Positions 61,334-64,000 of a stretch of 64,000 nucleotides of DNA are shown here, in pieces. The stretch is from an uncultured Winogradskyella sp. (GTDB lineage: Bacteria; Bacteroidota; Bacteroidia; Flavobacteriales; Flavobacteriaceae), in the NCBI RefSeq assembly GCF_947495255.1, contig NZ_CANLYI010000004.1, positions 1 through 64,000 of the forward strand. Direction: 5' to 3'. Every line of letters starts with the position of its first letter. The first letter of the stretch is position 1. The notes under the pieces were generated by a model. That model saw only the letters and a list, made by a program, of their open reading frames with translations, searched no databases and was not told the DNA's origin. A program made the translations under genes and the position numbers.

Positions 61334-61741
61334 ATGGACAACATTGACGAAAAAATCATAAAAATGCTCAGTGCAAACGCACGAGAGTCATTTGCAACCA
61401 TCAGAAAATCCGTAGATTTATCAGCTCCAGCTGTTGGAAAACGCGTAAAACAATTGGAAGAAAAAGGTTTTATTTTAGGGTATTCGCTTCGTGTTAATCA
61501 TGAAAAATTTGGAGTTAATGTTAAGGCTTATATCAATCTAAAAATCCATCAATCTAGTACTTTAAAAACAGCCTCTAATCAAATTAAAAATATAGATGAA
61601 GTTCAGCGTTGTGATCGCGTTACAGGCGAAGATAGTTTATGTATTCTTGCTTATTTTAAAAGCAATAAAGACTTGGTCTTTTTATTAGAACGTATTTCTC
61701 AATATGGTGTACCAAATACCAGAATAATTCTAGAAAGTTAA
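61334..61741 (+). CDS. Lrp/AsnC family transcriptional regulator
   Basis: A 135-residue regulator from the ATG at 61334; the TTG at 61316 is in frame but lacks support. N-terminal helix-turn-helix MDNIDEKIIKMLSANAR, then LSAPAVGKRVKQLEEKGFI. C-terminal RAM/ACT-like domain with VKAYINLKIHQSS and CDRVTGEDSLCILAYFKS. It senses an amino acid, identity unknown. It lies 87 bp after hemB and is convergent with the GLPGLI gene, with 2 bp between stops. Confidence 0.9.
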   Translation: MDNIDEKIIKMLSANARESFATIRKSVDLSAPAVGKRVKQLEEKGFILGYSLRVNHEKFGVNVKAYINLKIHQSSTLKTASNQIKNIDEVQRCDRVTGEDSLCILAYFKSNKDLVFLLERISQYGVPNTRIILES

Positions 61742-61743
61742 AA

Positions 61744-62472
61744 TTAATCTTCAGCAAAAGGATTACCACAGAACTCTGTAAATTCTTCTTTGGTCATTAA
61801 ATCGCCTTCATCTGGTTCTATAATATCATCAGCTTCTGGACTTTCAAAATCTATTTTAATGGCTTTCCATAAGTAAATAACGTCTTCAATTTCCATAATT
61901 AAGCCTGGTAAACCAAGAAATCCTTTTGGTCCATGTTTCACTGGTATTTCGGGTGTATACCATGCCTTTAGCTTTTTATCATTAAGCTTATCAATTGTGG
62001 CTAAATAACAGGTGTAACCATCAATAACTTTAGATTCTTCGGTAAGTGTCCACTCTTTAGGTTTTTGAATCACTCTTACCGTTGGACCCATTATTTCATT
62101 TTGTGTAATAGAAAAATCACGACTCATATCATTATAATATGTAGAATTACCGCCTGCCAAAAACAATGACATATTCATTTTACTTCTCGTTATTACAAGA
62201 CCATCACTACCATTATTCCATCCAGGAATATCAATCTTTGGCTCTACCATATAAATAGAAACACTATCATTAAAGACTAAATAAGCTTCTACAGGCTTAG
62301 AATCTTTAAACATTTGTAACGCCTTATTTTTGGCATCTGTGTTTTCTAAATTTTTAAAAGGCTGTTCAATACTATCCATAATAGCTTGAATTCGGTAGGT
62401 TACTTTTCCCTTATTTTGAGCAGATAAGGCGTAGGTTCCTATTAAACAGATTATTAAAATAAAATTTTTCAT
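61744..62472 (-). CDS. GLPGLI family protein
   Basis: A 242-residue exported protein with a signal peptide ending ALSAQ and the eponymous motif GLPGLI (in FLGLPGLIMEIED). The family is specific to Bacteroidota, periplasmic, and often linked to TonB receptors; its function is unknown. KVIDGYTCYLATIDKLNDKK and AWYTPEIPVKHGPKGF are the usual flanking blocks. Confidence 0.92.
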   Translation of the reverse strand: MKNFILIICLIGTYALSAQNKGKVTYRIQAIMDSIEQPFKNLENTDAKNKALQMFKDSKPVEAYLVFNDSVSIYMVEPKIDIPGWNNGSDGLVITRSKMNMSLFLAGGNSTYYNDMSRDFSITQNEIMGPTVRVIQKPKEWTLTEESKVIDGYTCYLATIDKLNDKKLKAWYTPEIPVKHGPKGFLGLPGLIMEIEDVIYLWKAIKIDFESPEADDIIEPDEGDLMTKEEFTEFCGNPFAED

Positions 62473-62572
62473 GCTTCAATTTACAAAATATATTAATTCG
62501 GTGTTTACTACTAAAAAATATAACTTGGTAATAACTAAAAAAATAGCTAGCCATATTTAAGTATTCATTTTG

Positions 62573-62580
62573 TAACTTTG
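62573..62580 (+). promoter_or_regulatory. -7 element of the CNNM/CorC-type gene
   Basis: TAACTTTG, a TAnnTTTG match 25 bp before the ATG at 62605. Confidence 0.5.
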
Positions 62581-62604
62581 TACATCTAAAACTTCAAAAT
62601 ATTA

Positions 62605-63723
62605 ATGGGCTTACTCATTTTTTACGCTGTCATATCGATTTTCTTTTCATTTCTATGTTCTATTCTAGAAGCCGTACTTTTAAGTATTACACCAACTTTT
62701 CTTAACCTTAAAAAGAAAGAAGGCAAAGCTTATGCTGAAGAATTAGAGGAACTAAAAAAAGATGTCGATCGTCCACTAATCGCCATTCTTACGCTTAATA
62801 CCATTGCGCACACTGTTGGTGCTATTTTGGTTGGTGTACAAGCCAAAGTGGCTTATGCAGAACTTTATGGTCGTACAAAACAAACGTTTTTAGGTATAGA
62901 ATTTACTGAAGATATTATGGTTGGTGTTGTATCCACTTTAATGACCATTTTAATTTTGGTCGCTTCCGAGATTATCCCAAAGACCATTGGTGCAACACAT
63001 TGGAAAAAGTTAGCCAACTTTACAACTAAAGCACTTAATATTTTGATATTTCCTTTAAAATGGACTGGTATTCTATGGTTACTTCAACTCACCACAAAAT
63101 TAATTGGAGGTAAAGGTCATGGCAGTGTTTTAAGCAGAGAAGGTTTTGTAGCTATGACAGAAATTGCGCATGAAGAAGGTGTATTTGAAGAAAATGAAAG
63201 TAAAGTCATAAAGAACTTACTTAACTTTAAAGAAGTAAGAGCTAAAGATGTAATGACGCCTCGTACAGTTGTAAAAACTGAAAATGAAAGCATGACGGTT
63301 GAGGCTTTTTTTAATGCTAATTCTAATATTCGTTTTTCTAGAATTCCTGTTTTCACAAACGAAGCAGATAATATCACTGGTTTAGTTTTAAAAGCTGAAG
63401 TATTTAAAGAAATGGCACTTGGTAATGGTTCTAAATTATTATCAGAAATTAAGCGAAGTATTATAATTGTAGATCGTAATTTACCTATTCCGACGTTATT
63501 TGAACAACTCATTGAAAGTAGAAATCATTTGGCTTTAGTTGTTGATGAATACGGTACTTTAAGTGGTTTAGTAACTATGGAAGATGTTATTGAAACCTTA
63601 CTTGGCCTTGAAATTATGGACGAAAGTGATAATGTTTCGGACTTACAAATGCTTGCCAGAAAAAGTTGGGAAACTAGAGCTAAACGTTTAGGCATTATTG
63701 ATAACGATAAGCCTGTAGAATAA
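62605..63723 (+). CDS. CNNM domain and CBS pair membrane protein (CorC/hemolysin family)
   Basis: A 372-residue inner-membrane protein: an N-terminal CNNM (DUF21) domain with three or four helices (AVISIFFSFLCSILEAVLLSI, TLNTIAHTVGAILVG, ILVASEIIPKTIGA), then two CBS domains (VMTPRTVVKTENES and HLALVVDEYGTLSGLVTMEDV). The C-terminal CorC-HlyC domain is absent. Relatives act in magnesium and cobalt efflux. Its TAA shares one base with the ATG of the next gene. Confidence 0.9.
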   Translation: MGLLIFYAVISIFFSFLCSILEAVLLSITPTFLNLKKKEGKAYAEELEELKKDVDRPLIAILTLNTIAHTVGAILVGVQAKVAYAELYGRTKQTFLGIEFTEDIMVGVVSTLMTILILVASEIIPKTIGATHWKKLANFTTKALNILIFPLKWTGILWLLQLTTKLIGGKGHGSVLSREGFVAMTEIAHEEGVFEENESKVIKNLLNFKEVRAKDVMTPRTVVKTENESMTVEAFFNANSNIRFSRIPVFTNEADNITGLVLKAEVFKEMALGNGSKLLSEIKRSIIIVDRNLPIPTLFEQLIESRNHLALVVDEYGTLSGLVTMEDVIETLLGLEIMDESDNVSDLQMLARKSWETRAKRLGIIDNDKPVE

Positions 63724-64000
63724 TGCATACATGCTATATTGAAACACCTCTTGGACATGCCAAAATTGTAGGAAACGAAAATGGTATTGCTTCAGTTTCA
63801 ATATTAGATACTCAAGAAGAATTATCAGATACCATTCCAGAATCTTTATTAGATTGTGTGATTCAGCTTAAAGAATACTTTAACGAAACACGCCAAACTT
63901 TTGACTTAAAATTGAATCCTGAAGGGACTACCTTTCAGAAAAAAGTTTGGAATCAATTAGAAACCATTCCTTTTGGAAAATCTATTTCCTATCTTCAATT
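63723..64000 (+). CDS. ogt: O6-alkylguanine-DNA alkyltransferase (partial, cut by window end)
   Basis: The first 92 residues of a methylated-DNA--cysteine methyltransferase: an N-terminal beta-rich domain (HTCYIETPLGHAKIVGNENG), then the start of the alkyltransferase domain LNPEGTTFQKKVWNQLETIPFGKSISY, which matches the family well. The active-site PCHR motif would be beyond the window. The ATG overlaps the stop codon of the CNNM/CBS gene (ATG at 63723, TAA ending at 63723). Confidence 0.9.
   Translation, partial: MHTCYIETPLGHAKIVGNENGIASVSILDTQEELSDTIPESLLDCVIQLKEYFNETRQTFDLKLNPEGTTFQKKVWNQLETIPFGKSISYLQ

Overview
The window is about 64 kb of AT-rich chromosome from a marine-type member of the Flavobacteriaceae (Bacteroidota). 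Supporting signs are Bacteroidota promoters with a TAnnTTTG -7 element, many short lipoproteins with Bacteroidota lipoboxes, a type IX secretion (T9SS) C-terminal sorting domain on an M1 peptidase, a GLPGLI-family protein, a DUF6090 protein, a short-chain-type L-threonine dehydrogenase, and several TTG starts. The genus cannot be fixed from the sequence; Olleya, Psychroserpens, Winogradskyella and Lacinutrix relatives would all fit.

Positions 1-4.8 kb are the most unusual part. Single genes or gene pairs sit between about 130-bp imperfect palindromes. Each cassette starts with an ACGTT-type core, and its first 6-10 bases are the reverse complement of the first bases of the palindrome that closes it. 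This is the architecture of integron gene cassettes with attC sites, but the sequences do not match the classical consensus and no integrase is visible. Cargo: an unknown lipoprotein, an alpha/beta hydrolase with a divergent HxlR regulator, a DUF6090 protein and a ricin-B-like lipoprotein. A 228-bp non-coding unit is present twice. Decayed repeats at about 4.6 kb and 8.0 kb bracket a block of DTW, Crp-like, DJ-1/PfpI, ACT and SMR genes.

Positions 8.3-20.5 kb hold core genes: a spermidine-synthase-like protein, a CBS protein, a TPR protein, threonine dehydrogenase, tRNA-Asn, RseP, the M1 peptidase, an SCO1-type protein, and feoA-feoB with a 46-residue Cys-rich companion. Positions 20.5-28.2 kb form a metal-uptake locus: a DtxR/MntR regulator divergent from a TonB receptor with a 16-bp palindrome between them, then a TroA-like binding protein, an ATPase and two permeases. 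A glyoxalase-fold gene interrupts this operon and the permease behind it appears to have lost its usual ATG. Positions 28-41 kb hold a TerB/DnaJ protein, a bacilliredoxin, a von Willebrand factor A lipoprotein, lipid genes (PlsC and an acyl-ACP desaturase), an AraC regulator, a tandem pair of secreted paralogues with a remnant of a third, and a histidine kinase.

Positions 41-61 kb are dominated by haem synthesis: HemJ-like, HemH, HemA, a HemC-HemD fusion, HemE, HemF and HemB. HemF is fused in frame to a complete REP-associated tyrosine transposase (RAYT); two REP palindromes are translated as the linker, and HemF's own start codon is gone. A large DEAH helicase with membrane segments lies antisense between this group and hemB. 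The window ends with an Lrp/AsnC regulator, a GLPGLI protein, a CNNM/CorC-type protein and the start of an O6-alkylguanine-DNA alkyltransferase.
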